A stretch of 64,000 nt of DNA, from assembly GCA_044226485.1 (NCBI GenBank), contig JBGAGY010000011.1, forward strand, positions 174,889 through 238,888, given 5' to 3'. Origin of the DNA: UBA6663 sp044226485. Lineage in GTDB: Bacteria > Chloroflexota > Anaerolineae > Anaerolineales > UBA6663. Below, piece by piece: positions 43,910-53,242 of this stretch. Position 1 is the stretch's first letter, and the number at the start of each line of letters is the position of its first letter. The notes under the pieces were generated by a model. That model had not been told where the DNA came from. It searched no databases and saw only the letters and a program-made list of their open reading frames with translations. The position numbers and the translations under genes are program-made.

Positions 43910-44590
43910 ATGACTTCGCCCTTGACGATCGCCATTCTCGACGACCATTCCATCACGGTCGATGGCTACCGCGCCCGTCTGGCTCAAGATCCAGCGCTGC
44001 GCATTGCCTGGGCGACGGCCTTCGGAGAGGACGTCCTGACCCGCATGGAACAGCAGCCGGTCGACGTCCTGATCCTGGACGTCAGCGTGCCGACCTCCTC
44101 GACGAACTCAAACCCCTACCCCATCCTGGACGTGATCCCGCGTCTGCTCGACCGCCAGCCCGCTTTGACCATTCTCGTGATCTCGATGCACATGGAGAGC
44201 CGCCTGATCAAAGGAGTCCTTCGTCTGGGGGCATCAGGGTACGTGCTCAAGGATGATCGCGCGGCCCTGGACCGCCTCGATCAGATCGTCCGGACAGTCG
44301 TTGCTGGAGATCTCTATGTCAGCCCCCTTGCCGAGCAACGCTGGCGTGATCGGCAAGACGCCGCGGACTCTCCCTTGACGCCGCGTCAACTGCAGGCCCT
44401 GTCGCTCTGCCTGGCCTATCCAGATGAGACTTCTCAGCAGCTTGCCCTACGGCTCGGCGTAACATCCGTCACACTCCGCAACCTGTTATCAGGCGCTTAC
44501 CTCCGGCTCAATGTGCGCTCCCGCGCTGCGGCAGTGGCCGAGGCCCAGCGCCGCGGTGTCATCACACCCCCGGGGCCAGCCCTGCCGTAG
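43910..44590 (+). CDS. LuxR-type response regulator
   Basis: 226 residues. Receiver: IAILDDHSITVDGYRARLAQ, VLILDVSVPTSSTNSNPYPI with the phosphoacceptor Asp at about 57, and SGYVLKDDRAAL with the conserved Lys. The C-terminal helix-turn-helix (LTPRQLQALSLCLAYPDETS, then LALRLGVTSVTLRNLLSGAY) is diverged from the usual LuxR pattern. It precedes a sensor kinase gene by 192 bp, but that kinase is split by an insertion element, so the pair is probably non-functional. Confidence 0.85.
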   Translation: MTSPLTIAILDDHSITVDGYRARLAQDPALRIAWATAFGEDVLTRMEQQPVDVLILDVSVPTSSTNSNPYPILDVIPRLLDRQPALTILVISMHMESRLIKGVLRLGASGYVLKDDRAALDRLDQIVRTVVAGDLYVSPLAEQRWRDRQDAADSPLTPRQLQALSLCLAYPDETSQQLALRLGVTSVTLRNLLSGAYLRLNVRSRAAAVAEAQRRGVITPPGPALP

Positions 44591-46650
44591 GCAGTCACCT
44601 TCTCCGCCTGGTTTCAGGGTGAACATCACTTCTGGCGACCGCCCTATCAGTGCGCCCCGCTGGTCGAATGGATGCGAGGGCGAAACTGTCTGCTAAGGCG
44701 ACGGGGCCGTTGCTGCTGTGACCAAACCTGTGACCCGCCCGCAGCCGGATCATGGTACAAGTGGGATAGGTATAGGGTTGAGATGACAAACGGTGGCGGC
44801 GACTCGAATCCCATGGGCCAGCAGGCGACGGCGAGGACAACTCATCGCGTGGGTCGGGCGAGGTCCGAACGACGCTCTCCACGCGCGCTCGGACTTGTGT
44901 ATGGGCTGGTGGCGGCGACGCTGATGGCGTTGCTCGGCTACACCTACGGACTGATGGTGGCCCTGCCCTATGCGGGTTGGGATGGTCTCGGGGCCGATGG
45001 GACGATCCAGTATGTCTGGCGAACCGACACGGGATTGCGTGAAGGTGACAAGTTGCTGTCGGTGGATGGCCGGGCCGTGACCGACTTCCGTCGTGATCTT
45101 CGGCAGCCATTCTGGTCTTCCAGTCATTCCGAGACCGTGACCTACACGGTTGAACGCGACGGCCAAAGGCTGAACCTCACGGCCCCGCTGTCGCGCTTCA
45201 CTTCCCGCGAACTCGAAGAACGGCTGCTCAGTCAATGGTTTCTGGCGTGGGCCTTTGCCCTGGCCGGCCTGGCCATCATGCTGGTCGTGCGGCCGAGGGA
45301 CACGCGCTGGTGGCTGCTGGTCGTCTTCCACGCTCTGACCGCGCTCTGGCTGAGTGCCAGCAGCCTCTCACGGTGGCACGCCTGGGAAAGCATGCTGCTT
45401 CTGCACGCGGCGATCTGGGCGAGTGTGCCGGTGAACTGGCATCTGCACTGGATCTTTCCGACGTCTCTGACCCGCGTGCCGCGCGTCGCCTGGATCGGCG
45501 CGTACGGTCTGGCCACGCTGCTGATCGTGGCCGAGCTGGCGCAAGTCGTCCCCGCCTCCACCTACAACATCGGATTCCTGCTGGCGCTCAGCGGCGTGCT
45601 GGTGCCCTGGATTGTGCGGGCCGTGCGTCGCCAGATGCCGCCGGGCGCGCGCCTGATGCTCATCGCGGTTGTCGCCGCTATCGTGCCCACGCTGGTGTTC
45701 AGCAGCTTGTATTGGACGCAGCGCCCGGTCCTTGCCGCCGGCCTGGGCTTGCTCGCGTTGCCTATACTGCCAGCTGCGTACGTCTACATGGCCAGCCGCC
45801 GACAATTGGGCGGCCTTGAACTTTGGGCCAATCGTGCGCTGGCCGCCTATCTCTACGCGCTCGGCACGATGTTCCTGGCCGCTCTGGCGGCTATGACGGT
45901 CTGGCAACTGGCGCCTGACAGTTCGATCGTCCTGGGCACCGCTGTGGGTTTGACGGCCATCGTTGCCATCCTCACTCCCAGTCTTTTCCCGTCGGTGCAA
46001 CGTTGGATCGAACGCCATCTGCTGGGATTGCCTTGGGATCGCGACCGTCTGGTCGAAGGCTATCTGGCACAGATCGTGGCCGCGACCGACCTCTCAAGCC
46101 TGGTCCATGCCCTTCGCGATAAGATCCTGCCCTCGCTGCTCGTGCGCCAATCCGTGCTATACCAGATCAACGAGGTCCAGTCGCCCGAACTGATCTATGA
46201 GCACGGCATTGCCCAGAATGCACTGATCGATCAGCAGACCTTGAGCGCCTGGAGTCACAACTCGTCTGAACCGGAGGGATGGGTGCGCCTGATCCTGCCA
46301 CTGAAGCTGGACGGCGATCCGGTCGGGCTGCTCCTGCTGGGCGCGCACGATCCCGATGACGTCTATACCGCCTCTGAGCGCGCACTCCTGCGCACAATAG
46401 CTGATCAGACCGCGATCGCGCTGGCCCACGCGCGCCGAACCGAGCAACTTCGCCTGCTGTTTCAGGCGAACATCGAACGGCATGAAGCCGAGCGAGCCGC
46501 GTTGGGCCGTGACCTTCATGACGACATTCTGCAGCAGATGGCGGTGCTGGCGACCCATGCCCCCAATCCGGCCGGAGACGCAGCTTACGCGTCGATTGTG
46601 AGCCGCACCCGGCAGATGATCAGCGGCCTGCGTCCGGTGATGCTGGACTA

Positions 46651-47484
46651 GAAGTCATCCTAAAAATGGCGCCTGAGCAGAATGCAGATGCAGGCCAACT
46701 GGACAAAGGCCAAGTAGTTCTCGATTTTGCGCTCGTAGCGGATCACGATCCGGCGGAAGTTCTGGAGCCAAGCGTTGGTCCGCTCGATCTTCCAGCGTCG
46801 TTTGTAGCGGCGCAACGGTCGTCCATCTTGGGTGAACCGGCGTCGGTTCGAACGGTTCGGCGCGATCAGTTCAATGCCTCGGCGAGCAAGGCGAGCATCA
46901 TGTCCGTCACTATCGTAGGCTCCGTCGCCGATGAGGCGGCGGGGTCGAGCCGGGACAAAACGGGCTGCAAGAGTCGGTTCAACGAGGGCGATTTCAGCCG
47001 TCGAAGCAGCCGATACGTGAATGGCGACAGGAAGACCAGTGCGGTCTGCGATTGCCATGATTTTGCAGCCTTTTCCACGCCGCGTCTTGCCGATCGCGGC
47101 TCCCCCTTTTTCGCGGAGACGAAGGTGGCGTCGATGAAGCACTCCGAGAGATCCAGCTTGCCGCGCCGTTTGAGATCACGGGCCAGCGCTTTGAGGACCT
47201 TCTCGAACACGCCGGACCTGACCCACTCCTGGAACCGCTTGTGGCAGGTCGACTTGGACGGGTATCGCGGAGAGGGCAGATCCTCCCACTGCGCACCCGT
47301 GCGCATCACCCACAGAATGCCGTTCAGCACCGCTCGATCCGGGCAGCGCGGCCGGCCTTTGCCGTCGGCTCGTGCCGGTCGCTTGGGGATCAAGGGCTCA
47401 ACCACCGCCCACTGTGCATCCGTTAGGTCCATGGCTGCCGCACCTCTCGGTACGGCGCAGTGTACCCATTTTTAGGATAGCTTC
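46651..47484 (-). mobile_element. IS5-family element (IS427-like), apparently intact
   Basis: 834 bp flanked by a TA duplication (46649-46650 and 47485-47486). Terminal inverted repeats: GAAGTCATCCTAAAAATGG at the left and GAAGCTATCCTAAAAATGG read inward from the right. Size, TA target and a two-frame transposase fit the IS427 group. It interrupts the kinase gene in the opposite orientation. Confidence 0.9.
46660..47432 (-). CDS. IS5-family transposase made by frameshifting
   Basis: Frame 1 starts at 47432 (MDLTDAQWAVVEPLIPKRPA, then WVMRTGAQWEDLP) and carries the first catalytic Asp in ECFIDATFVSAKKG. Frame 2, to the stop at 46660, carries the second Asp in RRLIGDGAYDSDG and the Glu in RRWKIERTNAWLQNF. 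The frames overlap around a slippery run of five A and five G on the minus strand (47111-47102), where a -1 shift joins them into one DDE transposase of about 257 residues. Such programmed shifting is known for IS427-type elements, so the two-frame structure does not by itself mean inactivity. Confidence 0.85.
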
Positions 47485-47901
47485 TACGGTCTGGCCGTCG
47501 CGCTCGAGCAGCTGGCCGATGATCTGGCCGATCGCGCCGGGTCCGGCCTTGACCTGCGGGTGAGCCTAACAGGCGAAGCGCGCTATTCGACGCTCGTGGA
47601 ACAGCATGTCTATCGCATCGTTCAGCAGGCTGCCGAGAACGCGCTCAAACATGCCCAGGGATCGTGGATAGAGATCTCGGGCACCCTCGACGCCGACGCT
47701 CTGGCGTTGTGGGTCACCGACAACGGCGTCGGCATCCCCTTGGAGTTGACCACCGCTCTCGGGCCGCTGATCGCGCAACATCACTTTGGTCTTGCTGGCA
47801 TGGTCGAGCGCGCGACTCTGATCGGCGCGGCTCTTGAGGTGCGGGCGCTGCCTCAAGGCGGCAGCACGGTGGGCGTGCGGTGGCCCAAGGCTAGCCATTC
47901 G

Positions 47902-48226
47902 TCATAGCTGGCATGCCCAGCACCACACGTGTTTGTGGAGTGGGACAGAGGATGGCCGCCGAACGCTCATCCAGGCGCCGCGCATAGATCGCGATCGGTT
48001 CTTTCGCGAAAACTCCCCCGAGGCCTCGCCGAGGCCGTCGACGAGTTCGCCTGAGAGGGTCTCAATTGTGCCGATCAGGCTGTCGCTCACGAACTGCGCA
48101 AACACCGCGACCTCCACACCCGTCCCCACACCGTTGTCGTCGTTGAACACAAGCGGAACCCCGGTAGCCTGAGGCTCTCCCCAGTCATCGGGAGCATCGA
48201 TCTGGAATTTGTTGGCGCTCGTAGAC
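47902..48226 (-). pseudogene. C-terminal gene fragment cut by IS3 copy 2
   Basis: The minus-strand frame is open from the element edge: NKFQIDAPDDWGEPQATGVP then LVFNDDNGVGTGVEVAVFAQ, ending at 47902. The opening resembles the F-x-I-x-x-P-x-x-W start of PsbP-like or related lipoprotein domains, but this is weak. The N-terminal part is not found on the far side of the element, where an attC half begins. Confidence 0.45.
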
Positions 48227-49783
48227 TGTTTGGGTTCAGCTAAAGCCGGACAGTCGAGCCCCGTTTTGATTCCTACACTCTTGGCCTGATCGATGATAGG
48301 CCCGCCGCCAGGTGGGTCTCTTTGGCCATGAAGCGACGGGCAGCCAACCTGTCGCGTTTGATCTTCTCTCGGCGGTCCAGGATCTCCTTCGCTCGCCCAA
48401 AGTACACGTCCGCGGGCGTCAGGTTGTTCAGCGACTCGTGATAGCGGTGGTGGTCGTATTGCTCCACAAAGGATCGAATGGCGCGCTCGAGCGGCTCTGG
48501 CATGAAATAGTTCTCCAGCAGCACGATGTTCTTCATGGAGCGGTGATAGCGCTCGATCTTGCCCTGCGTCATCGGGTGGAACGGCGCCCCACGTGTGTGC
48601 TCAATGTTCTGCGCCTCCAGATACTCGCGCAACTCTTTGGAGAGATAGGCCGGTCCGTTGTCCGAGAGCAGCCGAGGTCGATGGCGCACGCGAGCGTGCT
48701 TGAGCCCCGAGGCTTTCAAGGCCAACTCGAGCGTGTCGAGCACATCGCTGGCGGCCATGGTGGACGTGAGCTTCCAGGCCAGGATGTAGCGTGAGAAGTC
48801 GTCCAGCACCGTGGAGAGGTCGTACCAGCCCCAACCCTGGATCTTGATGTAGGTGAAGTCGGTCTGCCAGAGCTCATTCACTCGCTTCGTGGGCGTGCCG
48901 AACGAGTCGGCAGCCGTGATCACCTCGAACGCCGGCGTCGTGACGAGATCGAACCGCTTGAGCAAGCGATAAACGCTGGATTCTGAGACGAAATACTGCT
49001 CTCGATCGGTGAAGAGCCAAGCGATTTCTCGCGCGAAGCCCTCGCGCGACGACTTATCCGGATACTCCAGAGCCAGTTCTAGGATTTGGCCGCGCACTTG
49101 CTCGGCGATGCGATTCCAAAACTGGCGCCGTTCCCTCTGCCGAGGCGAGAGCCCGTCCTCTCCTTCCTTTTAGTACTGGCGGTACCACTCATAGAAGCTA
49201 CTGCGCGGCACGTTCAATTGTTCTAGAACGCGGCCGGCAGGCAGAGGAGACTGCTCCACCACGCTGTTGATCTCCATTCTCTCGGCAGGTGAACGCCGGA
49301 TCAGGCGTTCCATGGCTTCTCCCGACCCAGCAAGTTTTTTTCGAGCACGCGGTTCTTGAGGGAGAGCTCCACCACCAGCTGCTTGAGTTGGCTGACCTCA
49401 TTGCGCAGCTAGCTGCGCCGCGCAACTCAAACACGCCGCGGCTATCGGCCTGGCGTTCGGTATCGCCGACCAGGCGCTTCTTGCCCCGCATCAAGGAACT
49501 CTTTGCTCCAGGTGTAATAGAGGTTGGTGGCGATGCCTTCGCGCCGGCACCGTGCGGACCGTGTCCGCGCGCACAGCCGGTCTCGCCACGGATGCCTTCG
49601 AGGACGATGCGGATCTTGTCTTCAGCTGAGAACTTCCGCCGGGTCACCCGGCGGATGGTGCGAACGGTCTCTTCAACGGACGTCTTCTTCCTCGGCATAG
49701 CGGCCTCCCTTGGGGCTATACTATGGCCGGAAGTGTAACAATCTCAGAGGCTATTTTTGTCCGATTTCAGCTGACGACATACA
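48227..49783 (-). mobile_element. Decayed IS3-family element, copy 2
   Basis: 1,557 bp, inverted relative to copy 1, with the same ends (TGTTTGGGTTCAGCTAAAGC at the left; TGTATGTCGTCAGCTGAAAT read inward from the right). orfA (49700 downwards: MPRKKTSVEETVRTIRRVTR, then KFSAEDKIRIVLEGIRGET) is frameshifted. orfB has a premature TAA after EWYRQY, at about 49171, but its catalytic core to 48273 is intact: NELWQTDFTYIKIQGWGWYD, RPRLLSDNGPAYLSKELREY and MTQGKIERYH provide the DDE residues. The right end lies inside an attC site, splitting it. Confidence 0.88.
48273..49097 (-). CDS. IS3-type transposase OrfB core, truncated
   Basis: 274 residues of integrase-core sequence containing all three catalytic acids (TDFTYI, LLSDNGPAY, GKIERYH) and the C-terminal HHRYHESLNNLTPADVYFGR. 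The natural N-terminal HTH part is separated from it by the premature stop. The ATG at 49097 is only an in-frame methionine, so a functional product is unlikely. Confidence 0.7.
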   Translation of the reverse strand: MRGQILELALEYPDKSSREGFAREIAWLFTDREQYFVSESSVYRLLKRFDLVTTPAFEVITAADSFGTPTKRVNELWQTDFTYIKIQGWGWYDLSTVLDDFSRYILAWKLTSTMAASDVLDTLELALKASGLKHARVRHRPRLLSDNGPAYLSKELREYLEAQNIEHTRGAPFHPMTQGKIERYHRSMKNIVLLENYFMPEPLERAIRSFVEQYDHHRYHESLNNLTPADVYFGRAKEILDRREKIKRDRLAARRFMAKETHLAAGLSSIRPRV

Positions 49784-49865
49784 GCCCGGCGACTCGCCGG
49801 TGAACCGAAGCCGGCATTGACTTGGGGCCCCGGTTAGCCACGTCAGCTGCATGCGTTCGTTAGGC
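49784..49865 (-). repeat. Right half of an attC cut by IS3 copy 2
   Basis: Begins in the central hairpin (GCCCGGCGACTCGCCGGTGA) directly at the element end and continues through CACGTCAGCTGCATGCGTTC to the box GTTAGGC at 49859-49865. The left arm and box are missing. Confidence 0.85.
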
Positions 49866-49951
49866 GGTTTGAAGCTGTGCCAGAACCCCACTCTGGCCTC
49901 AAACCTCTTTGTTACGCCCTCGCCTGGCTCTCGACGGTTCTCCGCTAACGA

Positions 49952-50119
49952 TCATTCCACCGCTCCATGCATCTTCCCATCTTGCGATTTCACGTAATCG
50001 TGTGACTGTCGCACAATTTGCTCAAGGATGGGCAGCTCGATGTCGCTGAGCCGCGTGAGGTACACACAGACGCCTCTCGCCGTGTGCTTGCCCGGGCGCT
50101 CGAGCAGCAAGGATGCTGT
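49952..50119 (-). pseudogene. C-terminal fragment of a DUF1801-like protein
   Basis: The minus-strand frame reads LLLERPGKHTARGVCVYLTR then LSDIELPILEQIVRQSHDYV to a stop at 49952; it is closed upstream by a TGA. The pattern GKxxxxGxCV-x3-RLxDI-x3-ILE matches the end of the DUF1801 protein at 52552. It lies only 12 bp after the effector-binding gene, so two cassettes seem to have been fused by a deletion that removed the attC between them. Confidence 0.55.
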
Positions 50120-50131
50120 TCAGGTTCACCA

Positions 50132-50647
50132 TCAAATCCTTCCCGTTGCGGGGCCGGATCGGATGAGGAAGTCGAGTTGCACGAAGCGTTGCTTCTTTCG
50201 TCGCTCGGTGCGGGGATCAGTGACCCAGATCTCACAGCGGCTTGCAAAGGCATCGCCCTCGGGCGTCCGATCGCGATCAAACTCCAGCCCTTGTTCCGTC
50301 ACCCAGTCGATCAGGTGGCCGTTCGAGCGCACGTCCTCGCCGCGATAGGTCAGGGTCGCATACTCGCCCGCCGGAATCACCCCCGCACGAACGCGCTGAT
50401 CGCCCTTCAAAGGCTCGGGCACTACAAGGCCAACCTCTATCTCCATGATGCCTTTCATGTCGACAAGGTGCAGGCGCATGAAGATCGGGCCGTCATCGGG
50501 CGTCCCACTCGCTTTGACCCAGCGGAGGAGTTCTCGCTCAAGCCGATCACGCTCGGCCAGCATGCCACGGTAAGGTGCAAATGCCCGGATACCAAGTGTA
50601 TGTCGCTCGGCGCGTCTCGCAAGTGTGGGGCCTTCGGTGATCTCCAT
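50132..50647 (-). CDS. GyrI-like effector-binding domain protein
   Basis: 171 residues from the ATG at 50647 (RBS AAAGGATGAG). Features of the AraC-type effector-binding fold: RHTLGIRAFAPYRGMLAERD, PDDGPIFMRLHLVDMKGIME, EVGLVVPEPLKGDQRVRAGV, AGEYATLTYRGEDV and the C-terminal strand QRFVQLDFLIR. Such single domains bind drugs or other small hydrophobic molecules. This is the second effector-binding cassette protein in the window, distantly related to the one at 6173. The 280 bp upstream, to the attC at 50928, contains no recognisable gene. Confidence 0.75.
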   Translation of the reverse strand: MEITEGPTLARRAERHTLGIRAFAPYRGMLAERDRLERELLRWVKASGTPDDGPIFMRLHLVDMKGIMEIEVGLVVPEPLKGDQRVRAGVIPAGEYATLTYRGEDVRSNGHLIDWVTEQGLEFDRDRTPEGDAFASRCEIWVTDPRTERRKKQRFVQLDFLIRSGPATGRI

Positions 50648-50927
50648 GTCTCATCCTTTCATGCTTTTTAGCAAATGGATTGGAAAATGGCAGGAACTAT
50701 CATTTCGGTTTGTTGGCGGTTTTGCGTCGAAATTCGTAATGTGTCTGAACGAAGACTGTTTTCCCTGCCCCAACAACTGAACAAAGCGGATTCTATCGGC
50801 AACAGCGACAAAAAGGGTTTGATCCGGTCGACTTTGGCTGTCACCCTCGAATCCGGCGGTCTTGACAGCGTGACAAGTATATGACCTAACCATTTCTGTA
50901 TTCGGAACTTCTGCGCCCGCGGGGTCC

Positions 50928-51056
50928 GCCTAACGGCCCGCATCAGCTGCGTGGCGGGTGAACCGAGGCCGGGCTGCCCGAAGGCGCGCCGGTGAACCGA
51001 GACCGGCACGGCTTGGGGCCCCAGTTAGCCACGTCAGCTGCATGCGTTCGTTAGCC
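50928..51056 (-). repeat. attC site, intact
   Basis: 129 bp. GCCTAAC at 50928-50934, GTTAGCC at 51050-51056, both CAGCTG arms and the central GGTGAACCGAG hairpin present. It marks the 3' end of the glycosyltransferase cassette. Confidence 0.93.
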
Positions 51057-51090
51057 GGCCGGTGGTCTTTGAGCCAACGACTGCCTCCCA

Positions 51091-52287
51091 TCATAGGGCT
51101 TCCACCAATCTCACTGCCTCGCTAACACCATCTTCATCGGCACGAATGGCAGCGCCCAAGGCACCGGATTTCGCACGCATTGAAACATCAGATATGGCCT
51201 GTTCGATGGATCGCGCCAGTTTGTCAACGGTCATGTGGCCACGCGAAAAGTACCGAGGGCCTACGCCCATTTCAAAGACGCGCTGCCCCCAGTAGTATTG
51301 ATCGATGATGTGTGGGATCACAATACTGGGCACACCCGCGCATAACCCCGCAGCTGTCGTGCCAAAGCCACCGTGGTGAATCACCGCCGTCACCTGATCG
51401 AATAGCCAAGCGTGTGGCAGCGAGCCAGCGGAATATACCGTGGGCGGCACAACCAACGTTTCCAGAATATCTCCCCAACCTTGCACAATGGCACGCGCTC
51501 CCGTTCGGCGCAGCGCCTCCAATACCATCTGCGCGCTTTGCCGGCCCTTGGTCGCCCCCATGACGCCTAGGCTGACCGCCACGGGCCGATCGCCAGCAAG
51601 CAAAAAGTCGAGCAACGCAGGCGGCGGTGCCCAACCGGGGGGAGGACGCGCGCACCAATAGTTGGTCTGATGTACCTGTGGTAGCCACCGTGGGTTTGCT
51701 GGCGCTACATGGTGGCTGACAGGCAGCAATATCAGGCGCGGCGAAAGCATGGTGGTGATGTCTTTCACCAACGGTGCGTTCACTCTTTTGCGAAAGCGGT
51801 TCGTGGGGCCGACAAAGAGTCTTCCGAGCGTCCAACCAAAGAGCCTTTCGATCACGGTTGGCGGGCCAGCCGGGAGAGTAGGAACACGCGCTGGCTGGAG
51901 GGTCACGCTGATCCACGGCTTGTTCAGCTTTTCAGCTTCGACCACACCACTCCCAGTATCCGACGTGACTACCAGATCCGCAGTCATGCAAAGCGCCAAA
52001 ACGTCGGAGTAGGCATCTTGCACGAGTCGTCCGGCCAACTGCATCACGCGGATCATTCCCAGCCACATATTACCGAATGATCGCGCCATCAGTCGTGCGC
52101 CTTCAACGCCCATATCCACCGGGTGCCCCACCGGTGCCGCTTGGAGGCCGTGTTGCTCAACCAATGGGCAGAGTGTCGGGTTGGTGGCCAGCGTCACATC
52201 ATGGCCGGCATCCCTGAGACCCTCGCCCAAGACGATATAGGGTTGCACGTCACCACGTGATCCAATGGTAGCAACGATGATCTTCAT
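51091..52287 (-). CDS. GT1-family (MGT/UGT-like) glycosyltransferase
   Basis: 398 residues, GT-B fold. N-terminal acceptor domain starts MKIIVATIGSRGDVQPYIVL with the GSRGDVQP loop. The C-terminal donor site reads AVIHHGGFGTTAAGLCAGVP then SIVIPHIIDQYYWGQRVFE, the signature of sterol, macrolide and antibiotic glucosyltransferases. It probably transfers a hexose from UDP-sugar to a small lipophilic acceptor and may inactivate antibiotics, though the acceptor is unknown. It is large for a cassette gene: stop 34 bp from one attC, start 18 bp from the other. Confidence 0.88.
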   Translation of the reverse strand: MKIIVATIGSRGDVQPYIVLGEGLRDAGHDVTLATNPTLCPLVEQHGLQAAPVGHPVDMGVEGARLMARSFGNMWLGMIRVMQLAGRLVQDAYSDVLALCMTADLVVTSDTGSGVVEAEKLNKPWISVTLQPARVPTLPAGPPTVIERLFGWTLGRLFVGPTNRFRKRVNAPLVKDITTMLSPRLILLPVSHHVAPANPRWLPQVHQTNYWCARPPPGWAPPPALLDFLLAGDRPVAVSLGVMGATKGRQSAQMVLEALRRTGARAIVQGWGDILETLVVPPTVYSAGSLPHAWLFDQVTAVIHHGGFGTTAAGLCAGVPSIVIPHIIDQYYWGQRVFEMGVGPRYFSRGHMTVDKLARSIEQAISDVSMRAKSGALGAAIRADEDGVSEAVRLVEAL

Positions 52288-52305
52288 TTTGACATCCCAA
52301 GAGCC

Positions 52306-52401
52306 GGCTAACGGCCCGCATCAGCTGCGTGGCGGATGAGCCGAGGCCGCCCTACCCGAAGAGACGCCGGTGAACCGAGGCCGGCCTGGCTTGGGGCCCC
52401 C
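52306..52401 (-). repeat. attC site truncated on its right side
   Basis: Left box GGCTAAC at 52306-52312, arm GCATCAGCTGCGTGGCGG and central hairpin are normal. The sequence stops matching after TTGGGGCCCC at about 52401; the right arm and box are missing. The following 150 bp, up to the plus-strand gene, has no recognised feature. Confidence 0.85.
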
Positions 52402-52551
52402 TCAATCCGTGCCCCGCGTAGATTTCTCGATCCTTGGGCACAGCGGACCCTTCCAAGCATACCCACAGTAAAAGGAAGCGGGCACAGAATGCCACCGAAA
52501 TGGTAGGATTACGACGAACTCGCGGATTTCACCGCAGAGAATGGTATCCGA

Positions 52552-52968
52552 ATGGACGTACAAGAACAAATCGACCAATACATCGCAAGCCAACCCGAAC
52601 CCAAACGTCGCGACGTGCAGGAGTTGCATGGCCTCATTCGGAAAGTGATGCCGACGGACAAGTTGTGGTTTCTGGACGGCAAGGACAGCGCCAACAAAAC
52701 GGTGTCCAATCCAAATATCGGATACGGCTCTCACACAATTGCGTACGCTGATGGAACATCCAGAGAGTTTTATCGAGTGGGTTTGAGCGCAAACAAGGCC
52801 GGGATATCGGTCTACATCCTGGGACTGCAGGACAAGACATACTTGGCCCAGACATATGGCGAACAACTGGGCAAAGCGAAAGTGACCGGCTATTGCATCA
52901 GGTTTCGGAGCCTAAAGGACATTAACCGTGATGTCCTTGAAAAGGCAATACGAGATGGAGCTAGGTGA
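52552..52968 (+). CDS. DUF1801 (YdhG-like) protein, reversed orientation
   Basis: 138 residues on the plus strand, opposite to the array direction. Features: MDVQEQIDQYIASQPEPKRR then DVQELHGLIRKVMPTDKLWF, the N-terminal helix pair of DUF1801, and the C-terminal GKAKVTGYCIRFRSLKDINR. Members resemble small iron/frataxin-fold-like proteins of unknown function and are common in cassettes. The left neighbour attC is truncated, so a rearrangement may explain the reversed direction. Confidence 0.75.
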   Translation: MDVQEQIDQYIASQPEPKRRDVQELHGLIRKVMPTDKLWFLDGKDSANKTVSNPNIGYGSHTIAYADGTSREFYRVGLSANKAGISVYILGLQDKTYLAQTYGEQLGKAKVTGYCIRFRSLKDINRDVLEKAIRDGAR

Positions 52969-53023
52969 GGCCACAGAGTGCCCATACTAGCCGTTAGCCC
53001 TACCTACCGTCTCTCCTTCGAGC

Positions 53024-53152
53024 GCCTAACGGCTCGCATCAGCTGCGTGGCGGGTGAGCCGAGGCCGCACCGCCCGACGACTCGCCAGTGAACCGAGGCC
53101 GGCACGGTTTGGGCACCCAGTTAGCCACGTCAGCTGCATGCGTTCGTTAGGC
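53024..53152 (-). repeat. attC site, intact
   Basis: 129 bp. GCCTAAC at 53024-53030, GTTAGGC at 53146-53152. The central part reads TTTGGGCACCCAG instead of TTGGGGCCCCAG. Confidence 0.93.
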
Positions 53153-53242
53153 CGCCGTTTGCCTGCAGACTCCATCCAGACGACTATCTCTGGCCACACT
53201 CACAACCGACAACCCTCTTTGCCCGTGGAAGCTTTTTGATGG

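Larger units (their letters stand above)
44783..47907 (+). pseudogene. Sensor histidine kinase split by an IS5-type element
   Basis: N-terminal part 44783-46650: a membrane helix, a PDZ-like periplasmic domain (LREGDKLLSVDGRAVTDF), about eight further helices, a GAF-like domain (SVLYQINEVQSPELIYEHGI) and the H-box RAALGRDLHDDILQQMAVLA. The frame runs to GLRPVMLD and meets the element. After removing 46651-47484 and one TA copy the frame resumes as YGLAVALEQLADDL and continues with an HATPase (ENALKHAQGSWIEI, DNGVGIP) to 47907. The intact kinase would have about 760 residues and pair with the regulator at 43910. The insertion looks recent, as neither half has other damage. Confidence 0.88.

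Noticed and set aside
46660..47432. IS5 transposase as a frameshifted pseudogene
   Set aside because: The overlap contains an A5G5 slippery run and the element has intact ends and TA duplication, so programmed frameshifting is the better explanation.
41860..49783. Functional composite transposon with target duplication
   Set aside because: The flanks of the outer ends (TAAC on the left, GCCC on the right) do not match, and both transposases are broken.
52402..52866. 154-codon minus-strand frame opposite the DUF1801 gene
   Set aside because: No family features and Cys-rich random composition; the plus strand carries the recognisable DUF1801 protein.
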